The notes under the pieces: generated by a model
Told to the model about the DNA's origin: nothing
Seen by the model: only the letters and a program-made list of their open reading frames with translations
The model's database searches: none
Source of the DNA: Microbulbifer sp. GL-2
GTDB lineage: Bacteria; Pseudomonadota; Gammaproteobacteria; Pseudomonadales; Cellvibrionaceae
Assembly (NCBI RefSeq): GCF_007183175.1
Contig: NZ_AP019807.1
Span: forward strand, 3,468,001 to 3,532,000
Length of the DNA stretch: 64,000 nt
Reading direction: 5' to 3'
Part shown: positions 8,978 through 17,692 of the stretch, piece after piece
Position numbering within the stretch: position 1 is the stretch's first letter
Layout: every line of letters begins with the position of its first letter
Made by a program: the position numbers and the translations under genes

Positions 8978-9040
8978 TTTTTGCTCTGTAATTTTGCATG
9001 TTGGGTGATCTACTTAATTTTTGCTAATAAGGGAGTGTTA

Positions 9041-9499
9041 ATGCAACCTGTTAATCTCAAAGAGCACCCTGAAGGTGGGAGATTTCTAGAGGTCTTCAGA
9101 TCAAATGCCATAGTCAAAACTGAACAAGGACAAAGTCGATCCGCTCTCACCCATATCTACTTTTCGTTATATGGGGGAGAAGTTAGTCGTTTTCATAAGG
9201 TGCAGTCGGATGAGGTTTGGAGCCTGTATCAGGGGGCTGGATTATACCTCTATACCTGGAATGAACTAGAAGATATTGTCAGCAGAGTTGAGGTTTCCGC
9301 CCAAAGGAATACCTTCTGCCACGTTGTTCCCGCTGGCGTTTGGCAAGCAGCGGAACCTATTGGCGAATCGGTGTTGGTAGGTTGTTCAGTTGGCCCGGGT
9401 TTTGATTTTGCAGATTTTGAACTTATTCATTCGCAGCCGAGTTTAATCAGTAAGCTTCATTCTATAGACTCCAGGTTATTAAAGTTTACTGAATCCTGA
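9041..9499 (+). CDS. cupin, DUF985 (Cupin_5) family
   Basis: About 152 residues beginning MQPVNLKEHPEGGRF, the typical N-terminus of the DUF985 cupin family. Hallmarks are HPEGG, SRFHKVQSDEVW in the first cupin block, and VPAGVWQAA followed by GCSVGPGFDFADFEL in the second. Family members are small single-domain beta-barrels, some reported as sugar-nucleotide or sugar-acid epimerase-like. No role is assigned here. ATG 9041 was chosen because AAGGGA lies about 7 bp upstream. A longer frame from 8981 adds an implausible hydrophobic leader. Confidence 0.8.
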   Translation: MQPVNLKEHPEGGRFLEVFRSNAIVKTEQGQSRSALTHIYFSLYGGEVSRFHKVQSDEVWSLYQGAGLYLYTWNELEDIVSRVEVSAQRNTFCHVVPAGVWQAAEPIGESVLVGCSVGPGFDFADFELIHSQPSLISKLHSIDSRLLKFTES

Positions 9500-9532
9500 T
9501 GTATTTTTGAGCTTGCATAGCAGGGGGAATGG

Positions 9533-9823
9533 GTGAGTATTTATGATATGTTAGTTAATATACTTCTTACATTAGCTTATGGCTGGTCGTTGATTTGGGT
9601 TTTTCTTGCTTGGGGAATGGGAATAGCTAATTTTGCAAAAGAGCATGGCAGGCTTCTAGGGTGGCTAGGATATGCCTTTTGGTGTTTTTTGATTTTCTTT
9701 CATCTTTTTTCGATATACGCGCTTTGGGTAGGTCTTTATTCGGTCCTTTGGTTAGTGGCACTTCTGCTTACATCTCATTTTCTCTTTGGGCTCATATTTG
9801 GACGAAATCTTAGTGCTCGTTAG
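9533..9823 (+). CDS. small integral membrane protein, unknown
   Basis: A 96-residue protein made almost entirely of three hydrophobic segments (about residues 8-30, 41-60 and 65-90) rich in Trp, Phe and Leu. It starts at GTG 9533 just after an AGGGGGAA ribosome site. It follows the cupin gene by 33 bp and may be co-transcribed. No family was recognised. A bidirectional terminator follows. Confidence 0.6.
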   Translation: MSIYDMLVNILLTLAYGWSLIWVFLAWGMGIANFAKEHGRLLGWLGYAFWCFLIFFHLFSIYALWVGLYSVLWLVALLLTSHFLFGLIFGRNLSAR

Positions 9824-9916
9824 ATTATAAATTAAGCTATGGCGAGAGTTTTTTCTGCAGAAAGTTATTTAATCATCCTTGGTTCTTAGATTCCTTATGT
9901 GGAGCTAAAGATGAAG

Positions 9917-9958
9917 AAAAGCTGAATAAAGAGGCGGTCTACCCGCTATTCAGCTTTT
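9917..9958. terminator. bidirectional terminator between convergent genes
   Basis: AAAAGCTGAATA and TATTCAGCTTTT pair as a 12-bp perfect stem, with an inner GCGG/CCGC pair. A-rich and T-rich flanks make it usable in both directions. It sits between the membrane protein gene and pgmB. Confidence 0.8.
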
Positions 9959-9981
9959 ACCCCACCATTAATTCCATTGAT

Positions 9982-10653
9982 TTAATTTATTGTAGCTGCC
10001 CTAATTGCAGACAAAAAGAAATCTCTAGGCTCGAATTCTTCCAAGCTGCAGACAATATAATCGGCTTCTCTCAGTGAATCTTCATTGCCTACGCCAACAG
10101 CGGTCATACCATTGGCTGCTTTGATTGCTGTAACCCCCGCTGTGGCGTCTTCAAAGGCAACACAGAGTTCAGGTTCAACTTGTAGGTCCTGTGCAGCCGC
10201 AAGGAAAATATCTGGTGAAGGTTTAGGGGCTGACTGCTCTGGGTCTGCAATACTTGAGAAGTAGTGGGCTATCCCCAAGGCTTGCAAAACAGCTGGCGCG
10301 TTTTTACTCGCAGAGGCCAGGGCAATAGGGATTTTTCTCTCGTGCAACCAAGCGAGTAGCTCGCCGGCGCCCGGCAACAGATCCTTTGGGGATAGACTGC
10401 GAATCAATTCCTGGTAACGACTATTTTTACGTGCGGCGAGAGCGAACTTTCCTTCCTCGCTGAAATTGGAATTCTCATCGCCGAGAATGACATTCAGGGA
10501 AGCCATTCTTTCCAGACCTTTGAGTTTTTCTTCAGTGTCATCAGCCCAGGGACGTTGTAGAGCTTCAGCGAGTTGTCGCCAGGCCTGTAGGTGTAACCGG
10601 GCTGTATCTGCTATTACGCCATCCAGATCAAAAATTGCTGCACGATAGATCAT
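9982..10653 (-). CDS. pgmB: beta-phosphoglucomutase
   Basis: About 223 residues of the HAD superfamily, subfamily I. The N-terminal FDLDGVIADTA supplies the nucleophile and acid/base aspartates (D9, D11 from ATG 10653). LKGLERMASL lies in the cap, ALASASKNAP is motif II, and PKPSPDIFLAAA and FEDATAGVTAIKAA are motifs III and IV. The cap and motifs fit beta-phosphoglucomutase rather than a generic phosphatase. It converts beta-glucose-1-phosphate, made by the GH65 phosphorylase, to glucose-6-phosphate. Its ATG overlaps the upstream GH65 stop codon by one base (TGATG), so the two are translationally coupled. Confidence 0.9.
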   Translation of the reverse strand: MIYRAAIFDLDGVIADTARLHLQAWRQLAEALQRPWADDTEEKLKGLERMASLNVILGDENSNFSEEGKFALAARKNSRYQELIRSLSPKDLLPGAGELLAWLHERKIPIALASASKNAPAVLQALGIAHYFSSIADPEQSAPKPSPDIFLAAAQDLQVEPELCVAFEDATAGVTAIKAANGMTAVGVGNEDSLREADYIVCSLEEFEPRDFFLSAIRAATIN

Positions 10654-13004
10654 CAAGATACCTCCTCCATCAGTGCCATTTGGAATGTTTGCCCCTGGCC
10701 TGGTGTGCTTAGCAATACGACGTGTTCGCCATGATGCAGGGAAATTGGTTCTCCGCTTACTAGGGTGTAGCTCGCCTTGGAACGGTCGATATCCAGGGCA
10801 AGGGTGCGTCCGCGGAATTGCAGACGGAAACGATAGCCATCCATACCCTCGGGTACGTAGGGGTTGAAGTTCAGTTCGTTACCATGCAGACGCATACCAG
10901 CAAAGCCTTGAACCATACACATCCAGGTTCCGCCCATGCAGGCGGTATGAATACCGTGCTGGGTGTTGTTGTGATGGTTGTCCAGGTCCATACGTGCTAC
11001 CTGCTGGAAATATCGAAGTGCTTTGTCCGGGTAGCCGACTTCACTGGCGATAATGCTGTGAATACAAGCGGACAGGGTTGAATCGTGCGTAGTGAGTGGT
11101 TCGTAAAAATCAAAGTCGCGGCGTTTTTGTGCTGCCGAGAATTCAGAACTTTGTAAAAGTAATCCCAGTACAACATCCGCTTGTTTACATACTTGATGTC
11201 GGTAAATAACCAGCGGGTGGTAGTGTAGTAATAACGGGTATTTTTCTTCGGGTGTTTCGGCAAAACCCCATACGGGTTTATCCAGAAAGCCGTCGTCCTG
11301 CGGATGAATTCCCAAGGATTGATCGTAGGGAAGGTACATCGTTTCGGCTGCTCGCGCCCAACTTGCAGGTTCTTCTGGAGCCAGCTGAATACGTTTGGAC
11401 AAGATTCGACATGCTTCGGGGTCGAAGGACTGTAGCCACTGGAAGACCTCTGCTGCATATTCGAGGTGTGCTCGGGCCATCAAGTTGGTGTAGAAGTTGT
11501 TATCTACCAATGCGGTATATTCGTCTGGTCCGGTGACCTCATTGATGCAGAATTGATTGTTGCGTCGTGGATTGAAGTGGCCTATTTCCATCCACATACG
11601 TGCACCTTCAATGACGACTTCCGCACCTTTGTCTCGCAGGAATTCGGTATCACCGGTTACCCGGCTATAGTGGCGTACTGCATAGGCGATATCCGCGTTG
11701 ATATGATATTGGGCGGTTCCGGCAGGGTAATAGGCTGAACACTCTTCGCCACCGATGGTGCGCCAGGGGAAGAGGGCACCTTTGTGAATGGCTAATTCCC
11801 GCGCACGGCTGCGAGCAGCATCCAGGATTGAGTGGCGGTATTCCAAAAGTCCTCTTGCCAGCTGCGGTTGGGTGTAGAGGAAAAATGGCAACACGTAGAT
11901 TTCTGTATCCCAGAAATAGTGGCCATCGTAGCCGTCTCCCGAGAGACCTTTGGCAGCGATATTGGTGCGCCCATCCCGCCCCAAGGACTGAAATAGGTGA
12001 AACAGGTTAAAGCGAATACCCTGTTGCAGGGCATCGTTACCATCAACCTGAATATCAGACTCCTCCCAAAACTTTTGCATTTCAACACGTTGGGATTCCG
12101 CATGTTCCGTATAACTTCTGCTTGCGCAGCGCTGCAAGTAGCTGCGCAGTTGTGACGCCTCAATAGGGGCCGCATTTTGCTCGGCGAAATAGGCTACATA
12201 TTTGGTGAGGCGAATGGGGGTATTACGGCGTGCGTCAAAGCGGTATTCCGTTGAAACACAATCCTCACTGTGGAGGTTGGCCGAACTGTATTCGACGTTA
12301 CTTTCACAGTGGTGCAGTGCTGCACTGCTGACGTAGAAGCTACTGCTTTTAACTGATAACGGCAGGGCCAGGTAGTCGCCATCGGCAGTATTTTCCAGCC
12401 ACTCTATGTCTCCCTGATCAATAGGGGACGCCAAGCGAGGGTCGTCGCTACGATCGGCCTGGGCCAGGTCGCCATCCAGGCAGGATTGCAGGCGTACTTC
12501 GCCATCAAAATCCAGGGGGGTAATTTCCAGCTTGAGGACAAATAAGTGCTTTTCACTCAGTGAAACGATTCGTTGCACTATCAGTTCAATGGTCTTGCCA
12601 TGTGGAGAACGCCAGGTCAGTTTGCGTTGGGTGATACCGGCAGACATATCCAGGTGGCGTTCATAATTAATCAGCTCACCCTCCGCAATGCTGAAGCGCT
12701 CACCATCAATCCATATGTGAATCGACTTGCCGTCTGGTACCGTCAGCATGCGCTGGTTATTGCGGGCATAACCGTAGGCAGATTCGCCGTAGCTGATGGG
12801 TTCGCTGGCATAGACGCCGTTAAGGTAGCAGCCATCGGAGAATGGCTCGGGATCGTAGCCTTCTTCGAAGGCGCCCCGCAGACCGATATAGCCATTACCG
12901 AGGGAGAAGAGGGTGGCGTTGAGACAGTACTCCCCTGGTTGGAAGCTTTTTTCCACCAGGCTCCACGGGCGAATCTCATGTTTGACTTGTTGTTCTTGCT
13001 TCAT
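10653..13004 (-). CDS. GH65 family glycoside phosphorylase (alpha-glucobiose)
   Basis: About 783 residues, usual for GH65. Order: N-terminal beta-sandwich (EKSFQPGEYCLNATLFSLGN), an (alpha/alpha)6 barrel with GLSGDGYDGHYFWDTEIY, the EVTGPDEYTALVDNN block (about residues 489-503) that carries the general-acid region, and C-terminal THDSTLSACIHSI. Family members split maltose, kojibiose, nigerose or trehalose with phosphate, inverting to beta-glucose-1-phosphate plus a sugar. The coupled pgmB supports the phosphorylase role over hydrolase activity. Which disaccharide is cleaved cannot be decided from motifs. ATG 13004 (MKQEQQVKHE) is preferred over a TTG-led extension. A perfect operator lies about 93 bp upstream. 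The protein has no signal peptide, so it is cytoplasmic. Confidence 0.9.
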   Translation of the reverse strand: MKQEQQVKHEIRPWSLVEKSFQPGEYCLNATLFSLGNGYIGLRGAFEEGYDPEPFSDGCYLNGVYASEPISYGESAYGYARNNQRMLTVPDGKSIHIWIDGERFSIAEGELINYERHLDMSAGITQRKLTWRSPHGKTIELIVQRIVSLSEKHLFVLKLEITPLDFDGEVRLQSCLDGDLAQADRSDDPRLASPIDQGDIEWLENTADGDYLALPLSVKSSSFYVSSAALHHCESNVEYSSANLHSEDCVSTEYRFDARRNTPIRLTKYVAYFAEQNAAPIEASQLRSYLQRCASRSYTEHAESQRVEMQKFWEESDIQVDGNDALQQGIRFNLFHLFQSLGRDGRTNIAAKGLSGDGYDGHYFWDTEIYVLPFFLYTQPQLARGLLEYRHSILDAARSRARELAIHKGALFPWRTIGGEECSAYYPAGTAQYHINADIAYAVRHYSRVTGDTEFLRDKGAEVVIEGARMWMEIGHFNPRRNNQFCINEVTGPDEYTALVDNNFYTNLMARAHLEYAAEVFQWLQSFDPEACRILSKRIQLAPEEPASWARAAETMYLPYDQSLGIHPQDDGFLDKPVWGFAETPEEKYPLLLHYHPLVIYRHQVCKQADVVLGLLLQSSEFSAAQKRRDFDFYEPLTTHDSTLSACIHSIIASEVGYPDKALRYFQQVARMDLDNHHNNTQHGIHTACMGGTWMCMVQGFAGMRLHGNELNFNPYVPEGMDGYRFRLQFRGRTLALDIDRSKASYTLVSGEPISLHHGEHVVLLSTPGQGQTFQMALMEEVS

Positions 13005-13096
13005 ACCACATACACAGAATCGGATATTTAGGTTCCACCCCAAGCTGTTGCATACCTTGGGCAGGCGGGTTTCAGTCTATCTTCAATTGATACAGT

Positions 13097-13114
13097 ATTG
13101 CAATCGATTGCAAT
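13097..13114. promoter_or_regulatory. LacI-family operator 3 (GH65 promoter)
   Basis: ATTGCAATCGATTGCAAT is a perfect 18-bp palindrome in the 432-bp divergent spacer, about 93 bp before the GH65 start. It contains the same 14-bp core as the second receptor operator. Confidence 0.8.
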
Positions 13115-13279
13115 TCAGTTCTGAATAAGCCCAAAGATACCTGTGATCACTGAAATCTCAATGTATATCAATAATTAAATAGTTGATTTATATAGAAAAA
13201 ATGATTTATGGATAATTTTCTCTGAGCGACTTTATGACTGAAAGCCACGCGGCAGTTCCGTTAAATATTACCCACCTAG

Positions 13280-13293
13280 TGCAATCGTTTGCA
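13280..13293. promoter_or_regulatory. LacI-family operator 4 (MFS promoter)
   Basis: TGCAATCGTTTGCA, one mismatch from the perfect core, about 144 bp before the MFS start. A weaker half-like match (AATCGATTG) lies at 13363-13371. The rest of the spacer is AT-rich and contains no gene. Confidence 0.7.
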
Positions 13294-13436
13294 TTGTCTT
13301 TGGGCTCTGGGCCATACTGAGCTCTCAGGCAATGATGACTCAGATTTCATTAGCCTCACAATAATCGATTGAAAAATGTACAATAACAGGCTGGTACGGC
13401 GTAGCGCCTGAGCCATAGACCGATGAAGAATTTGTT

Positions 13437-14699
13437 ATGAATAATCAGCGCATACTGCTTTCCCTATTCGCCATCTACTTTGTATTCGCCATCCTGCTAA
13501 ACAGCGTGGGGACTGTAATTCTGCAGGTGATCAACACCTACGGTGTGAGTAAGTCCGCTGCCAGTGTGCTTGAGGGATTTAAAGATATCCCTATAGGCAT
13601 TGTCTCGTTCCTGGTGGCCTCACAGTTACCACGTCTGGGGTTTAAAAAGGCCATGTTGACGGGACTTGCCATTGTTTCCGTGGCCTGTATCGCCATGCCT
13701 CTTTTACCTGGTTTCTGGACGGCCAAACTCCTCTTTCTCTCTGTTGGGGTTGCCTTTGCTCTGGTTAAAGTTGCTGTGTATTCCACAGTTGGATTGCTTG
13801 CCCGAGACCGCAAAGAGCATGCAAGCCTGCTAAATACCCTCGAAGGGGTTTTCATGGTGGGTGTACTGGGAGGGTATTGGTTATTCAGCGCGTTTATAGA
13901 CTCGGCTAATCCGAGTTCTACTGCGTGGCTAAGTGTTTATTGGGTATTGTCTGGTATCTGCATCATTGCTTTTATCTTGCTGTGGAGCACTGAAATGAAT
14001 GAGGCCGGAACTCGTATTGAGGGGGCAAGCCCTCGGCAGGAGTTCATGGCGATGATAAAGCTGATGGCCAAGCCACTGGTTTATGTCTATGTGATTTCCG
14101 TGTTTATCTATGTATTGATCGAGCAGGGCATTGGCAGCTGGTTACCCACGTTCAATAATGAAATCCTTAAGCTGCCAGCAGCGATGAGTGTGCAGGCGGC
14201 TAGTATCTTCGCCGCGGGACTCGCGATTGGGCGACTCAGCGCGGGAGCAATCATGCGGCGTCTACACTGGTATCCGGTTCTGAATGTCTGTCTGATAGCC
14301 ATGGCGGTGCTGGTGGTGTTGACCTTGCCGCTGTCGAGTAATATACAGGCTAACCCGGATATCAATTGGCTCAATGCACCGATAGCGGCTTTCATCTTGC
14401 CTCTGATTGGCCTGTTTATGGCTCCGGTATACCCGGCGATCAACTCGGTGATGTTGAGCTCACTGCCCAAGCACCAGCACTCGGCAATGACAGGGCTGCT
14501 GGTGATCTTCTCCGCCCTGGGTGGTACCACTGGCTCACTGATCACCGGAACTGTATTTGAGGTTTTTAATGGCCAGGTAGCTTTCTATCTGTCACTGGTT
14601 CCTATTTCGGTGATACTTGTAAGCCTGTACTTCTTCCGGCGCACAGTGGAGCGGGAAGTACCTGAAGAGCCGGAAGTGTCCTCTAGCCTGGCTAGTTGA
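13437..14699 (+). CDS. MFS sugar transporter of the GH65 locus
   Basis: A 420-residue major-facilitator protein with about 12 membrane segments and a central cytoplasmic loop near residues 185-205. It has glycine-rich helices and a C-terminal half with APVYPAINSVMLSSLPKHQHSA, typical of sugar-type MFS porters. It probably imports the disaccharide through the inner membrane so that GH65 can act on it. It is divergent from GH65 and followed by the LacI regulator with a 79-bp gap to the chosen start, probably in one transcript. The ligand is inferred from context only. Confidence 0.8.
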   Translation: MNNQRILLSLFAIYFVFAILLNSVGTVILQVINTYGVSKSAASVLEGFKDIPIGIVSFLVASQLPRLGFKKAMLTGLAIVSVACIAMPLLPGFWTAKLLFLSVGVAFALVKVAVYSTVGLLARDRKEHASLLNTLEGVFMVGVLGGYWLFSAFIDSANPSSTAWLSVYWVLSGICIIAFILLWSTEMNEAGTRIEGASPRQEFMAMIKLMAKPLVYVYVISVFIYVLIEQGIGSWLPTFNNEILKLPAAMSVQAASIFAAGLAIGRLSAGAIMRRLHWYPVLNVCLIAMAVLVVLTLPLSSNIQANPDINWLNAPIAAFILPLIGLFMAPVYPAINSVMLSSLPKHQHSAMTGLLVIFSALGGTTGSLITGTVFEVFNGQVAFYLSLVPISVILVSLYFFRRTVEREVPEEPEVSSSLAS

Positions 14700-14778
14700 T
14701 CGAATTTTGTCCTGATTTTACAAATATTTACCACCCCCCTAAGATGGCGTATTTCCCGTGAACAAGGTGAAGTACGTC

Positions 14779-15861
14779 ATGCCTAAGGATTCCTCCTCTC
14801 CCGTATCCATGTCTGATATTGCACGCTTGGCGGGAGTTTCAGAATCCACAGTTTCCCGCGCGCTGAACAATAATCCGCTGATCAACGAAAAGACTCGCGA
14901 GCGAATCCAGCAAATCGCGCGCAGTATGAATTACAAGGTCAATGAAAGCGCGCGCAATCTGCGCTTGAAGCGTAGCCATACCATTTCTGTTGTTATCAAT
15001 ACCGGTTGCGCTGGTGGCCAGACATTTTCAGATCCCTTTATGCTGGACATGATCGGCGCCATCGCCGATCGACTGGCCCAGTACAAGTACGACTTGCTGT
15101 TCTCCAATAGCATTGCCAGCAGTGATGACTGGCACTCTTACCTGATGGGGTCACGACGAGCTGATGGCGTTATCGTGATTGGACAGGGTGTAGATGACAG
15201 CCCACTGCGCGAGCTTCAGAAGCAGGGAGACCCGTTGGTGGTTTGGGGGGGTACGACCAAGCCGGGCTCGGATTACTGCATTGTGAGTAGCGATAATCAA
15301 CTAGGTGGGCGCCAGGCAACCGAACATTTACTGAGCTTGGGGCGCAGTAAAATTATCTTCCTGGGCGATACTGCGCACCCGGAAATCTATGGGCGCTACG
15401 AAGGTTATAGTTCGGCTCTGGCAGAAGCCGGGCTAAGTGAGAATGAGCGGCAGATTGAGGTATCTTTTTCCAGCGAGAGTGGTTACCAGGCGATCACTGA
15501 TCTGATTGGTCGCGAGGGACTGATATTTGATGGTGTGTTTGCGGCCAGTGACAGTATCGCCATGGGTGCGATCAAGGCTTTACAGGCGCTCGGTCATAAA
15601 GTACCAGAGGATGTAGCCGTTGTCGGTTTTGATGATATTCCTATTGCGCCTTTCTATACGCCGCCCCTGACCACGGTACGCCAGAATATCCATCGTGCGG
15701 GAGAGTTGATGGTAGAGAAAATGATGCAGCTTGTGGGGGATAAAACTGCTGAACCGGAAGTGCTGCCCACAGAGCTGGTAGTGCGGGCGTCCTGTGGGGC
15801 CAACCCAGAGTATCAGCCGGTTCAGGAATTCTTCCAGGGTTCACGGCAGAAAAGAGAATGA
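14779..15861 (+). CDS. LacI/GalR-family transcriptional repressor
   Basis: About 360 residues. The N-terminal helix-turn-helix MSDIARLAGVSESTVSRALN and hinge (NESARNLRLKRSHTI) are complete, followed by a periplasmic-binding-protein-like effector domain containing GVFAASDSIAMGAIKAL and VVGFDDIPIAPFYTPPLT. It is the only LacI protein in the window and lies beside three of the genes with TGCAATCGATTGCA operators, so it is the likely binder of all four sites. The effector is expected to be the imported glucobiose or a product. ATG 14779 follows AAGGTG by 9 bp. The GTG at 14758 is an alternative. Confidence 0.9.
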   Translation: MPKDSSSPVSMSDIARLAGVSESTVSRALNNNPLINEKTRERIQQIARSMNYKVNESARNLRLKRSHTISVVINTGCAGGQTFSDPFMLDMIGAIADRLAQYKYDLLFSNSIASSDDWHSYLMGSRRADGVIVIGQGVDDSPLRELQKQGDPLVVWGGTTKPGSDYCIVSSDNQLGGRQATEHLLSLGRSKIIFLGDTAHPEIYGRYEGYSSALAEAGLSENERQIEVSFSSESGYQAITDLIGREGLIFDGVFAASDSIAMGAIKALQALGHKVPEDVAVVGFDDIPIAPFYTPPLTTVRQNIHRAGELMVEKMMQLVGDKTAEPEVLPTELVVRASCGANPEYQPVQEFFQGSRQKRE

Positions 15862-15871
15862 CGTAACAGTA

Positions 15872-15893
15872 GAGCCCATCTGGGCTCGTTTTT
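15872..15893 (+). terminator. terminator of the MFS-LacI transcript
   Basis: GAGCCCA and TGGGCTC pair as a 7-bp stem around TC, followed by GTTTTT. It begins 10 bp after the LacI stop codon. Confidence 0.85.
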
Positions 15894-16127
15894 GCCGTTG
15901 TTCCACCTGAAGTGATTAAATCAAATCTCTGCGATCTTTTCTGAGCCTTTATACGCCCACGCCTTTTGATCATATCTTGCTAATGAGTAACCTGGATCCC
16001 TGATGTGGGAAAAGGGCTTTTTGGCATGTCTAGCTACCCTGTATCGTGTGATTGTTGGAGCCCATGAGCCAAACTGACAGGACAATTTTATTGCGCTCTT
16101 TTTTGCCTGGCGCTTGGACTGGGGTAC

Positions 16128-17531
16128 ATGGCGGAAGCACCAACTCCTCTCACTAAAACGCAGATATTAGGGCTGACAGCCCTCAGTTTTGCGGTATTTT
16201 TAATCGCGAATGATATCACCGCTTTTGCTGTGGCAATTCCAGCAATGGAGAGGGACTTTCACTCTGATATCACCACTGCACAGTGGGTGATGAACGGTTA
16301 CACACTGGTATTTGGTGTTTTGATTATCACTGGTGGGCGCTTGGCCGATATGTTTGGGCGTCGCCGAATTTTCTTTCTTGGCTCAATAATATTTGTTTGT
16401 TTCTCCCTGTTGGGCGGGCTTGCGCTCGATATGTGGATGTTACTGATATGTCGTGCGCTGATGGGAATTGGTGGGGCGCTGATGTGGCCTGCGATACTTG
16501 GGATGATCTATGGCTTGATGCCTGAGGATCGATCCGGTCTGGCAGGTGGACTCATTATGGCAGTATGTGGAGTATCCAACTCCATTGGTCCAATGTTGGG
16601 TGGAACCCTGACGGACCTACTCAGCTGGCGCTGGATATTTTTTATCAATATTCCAATTGCCATCTTGGTCTGTTTCATGATCTGGAAGGTAGTTGCCGAT
16701 GATAGTGCGGAAAAAGTTGAGGAAAAAATTGATTATGTGGGGGTTACAACACTATCTATCTCTCTCTTCGGGTTGCTTGTAGCCCTGGACTTTGTTGTTG
16801 ATCTTGGCTTTAAAAACCCCTTGATTATCTCCTTAGTGTCGTTATTCCTGTTTTTTATGGGGATTTTTATTATAGCCGAGAGACGAGTTGGGAAATTTGC
16901 CCTGATACCACCTGATGTAGCCGGAAATCGAAAGTTCTTTGCCGCAGGCATCACAACGTTGTTGCTTTCGGCCATCTTTTTTTCCGCACTGCTTTATATA
17001 CCCCAGTTCTTATCCAAGGTGCATGGGTATTCGGCAATGGTTTCCGGAATGGGGTTGCTGCCTATGATGATTACCCAGGGTATAGTTTCCTATATTTCCG
17101 GTAGTCTGTATGAAAAGCTAGGTGCGAAATTAATAGTTTCCGTTGGTACTGTATTTCTTTGCGTCGGTATGTTTATGCTGTCTCATCTGAATAAAGAGAC
17201 TACATTTAGCCAGATAATACCTGGGCTGATTGTTCTGGGTACTGGAGTAGGACTTTTCTATTCAACCATAACGACTGCGGCCATTACCGTTGTGGACCCC
17301 TCCCGGGCCAGTTTGGCCGGCGCGATTCTCTATATGTTCCAAATTGCCGGAGGAGCGCTGGGGCTTGGTATGAATACCACAATTGTTGCCATGGCTCCGG
17401 ATATTTCGACCGGAATAGATCGGGCTTTCACAGTAAATGCCTATCTTGCGCTAGCTGGACTGGCTGTAAGTATCCTGTTTGTCAGTGGTAAGTCTGCACA
17501 AGTGACGATTGAAGAAGAGGATATACTGTAG
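16128..17531 (+). CDS. DHA2-family drug:H+ antiporter (first of a tandem pair)
   Basis: A 467-residue MFS transporter with about 14 membrane segments, as in the DHA2 (EmrB/QacA) family. Motif A is GGRLADMFGRR. PMLGGTLTDLLSWRWIFFIN is the motif C and loop region typical of antiporters. It likely exports hydrophobic cations, dyes or fatty-acid-like compounds using the proton gradient. No EmrA-type partner is adjacent. A close paralogue of identical length follows 161 bp later, so this is a tandem duplication. Substrate is unknown. Confidence 0.85.
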   Translation: MAEAPTPLTKTQILGLTALSFAVFLIANDITAFAVAIPAMERDFHSDITTAQWVMNGYTLVFGVLIITGGRLADMFGRRRIFFLGSIIFVCFSLLGGLALDMWMLLICRALMGIGGALMWPAILGMIYGLMPEDRSGLAGGLIMAVCGVSNSIGPMLGGTLTDLLSWRWIFFINIPIAILVCFMIWKVVADDSAEKVEEKIDYVGVTTLSISLFGLLVALDFVVDLGFKNPLIISLVSLFLFFMGIFIIAERRVGKFALIPPDVAGNRKFFAAGITTLLLSAIFFSALLYIPQFLSKVHGYSAMVSGMGLLPMMITQGIVSYISGSLYEKLGAKLIVSVGTVFLCVGMFMLSHLNKETTFSQIIPGLIVLGTGVGLFYSTITTAAITVVDPSRASLAGAILYMFQIAGGALGLGMNTTIVAMAPDISTGIDRAFTVNAYLALAGLAVSILFVSGKSAQVTIEEEDIL

Positions 17532-17692
17532 ATTCCCTGATCCTTGTGCAATACAGGAGATCAGTTACTTGAATGAACATGTTTCTTGGGGTATGGATGG
17601 GAATACATATGGGAAACTTGTAAGGTAATTGATTTGTTGGCTCAACCGTTCCTGGAAACACCACAAAATAATTCAAGTAAATCGGAAATAAG

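Noticed and set aside
10997..12979. Many open frames of 60-153 codons on both strands across the GH65 gene
   Set aside because: All overlap the well-supported GH65 coding frame and have no motifs or ribosome sites.
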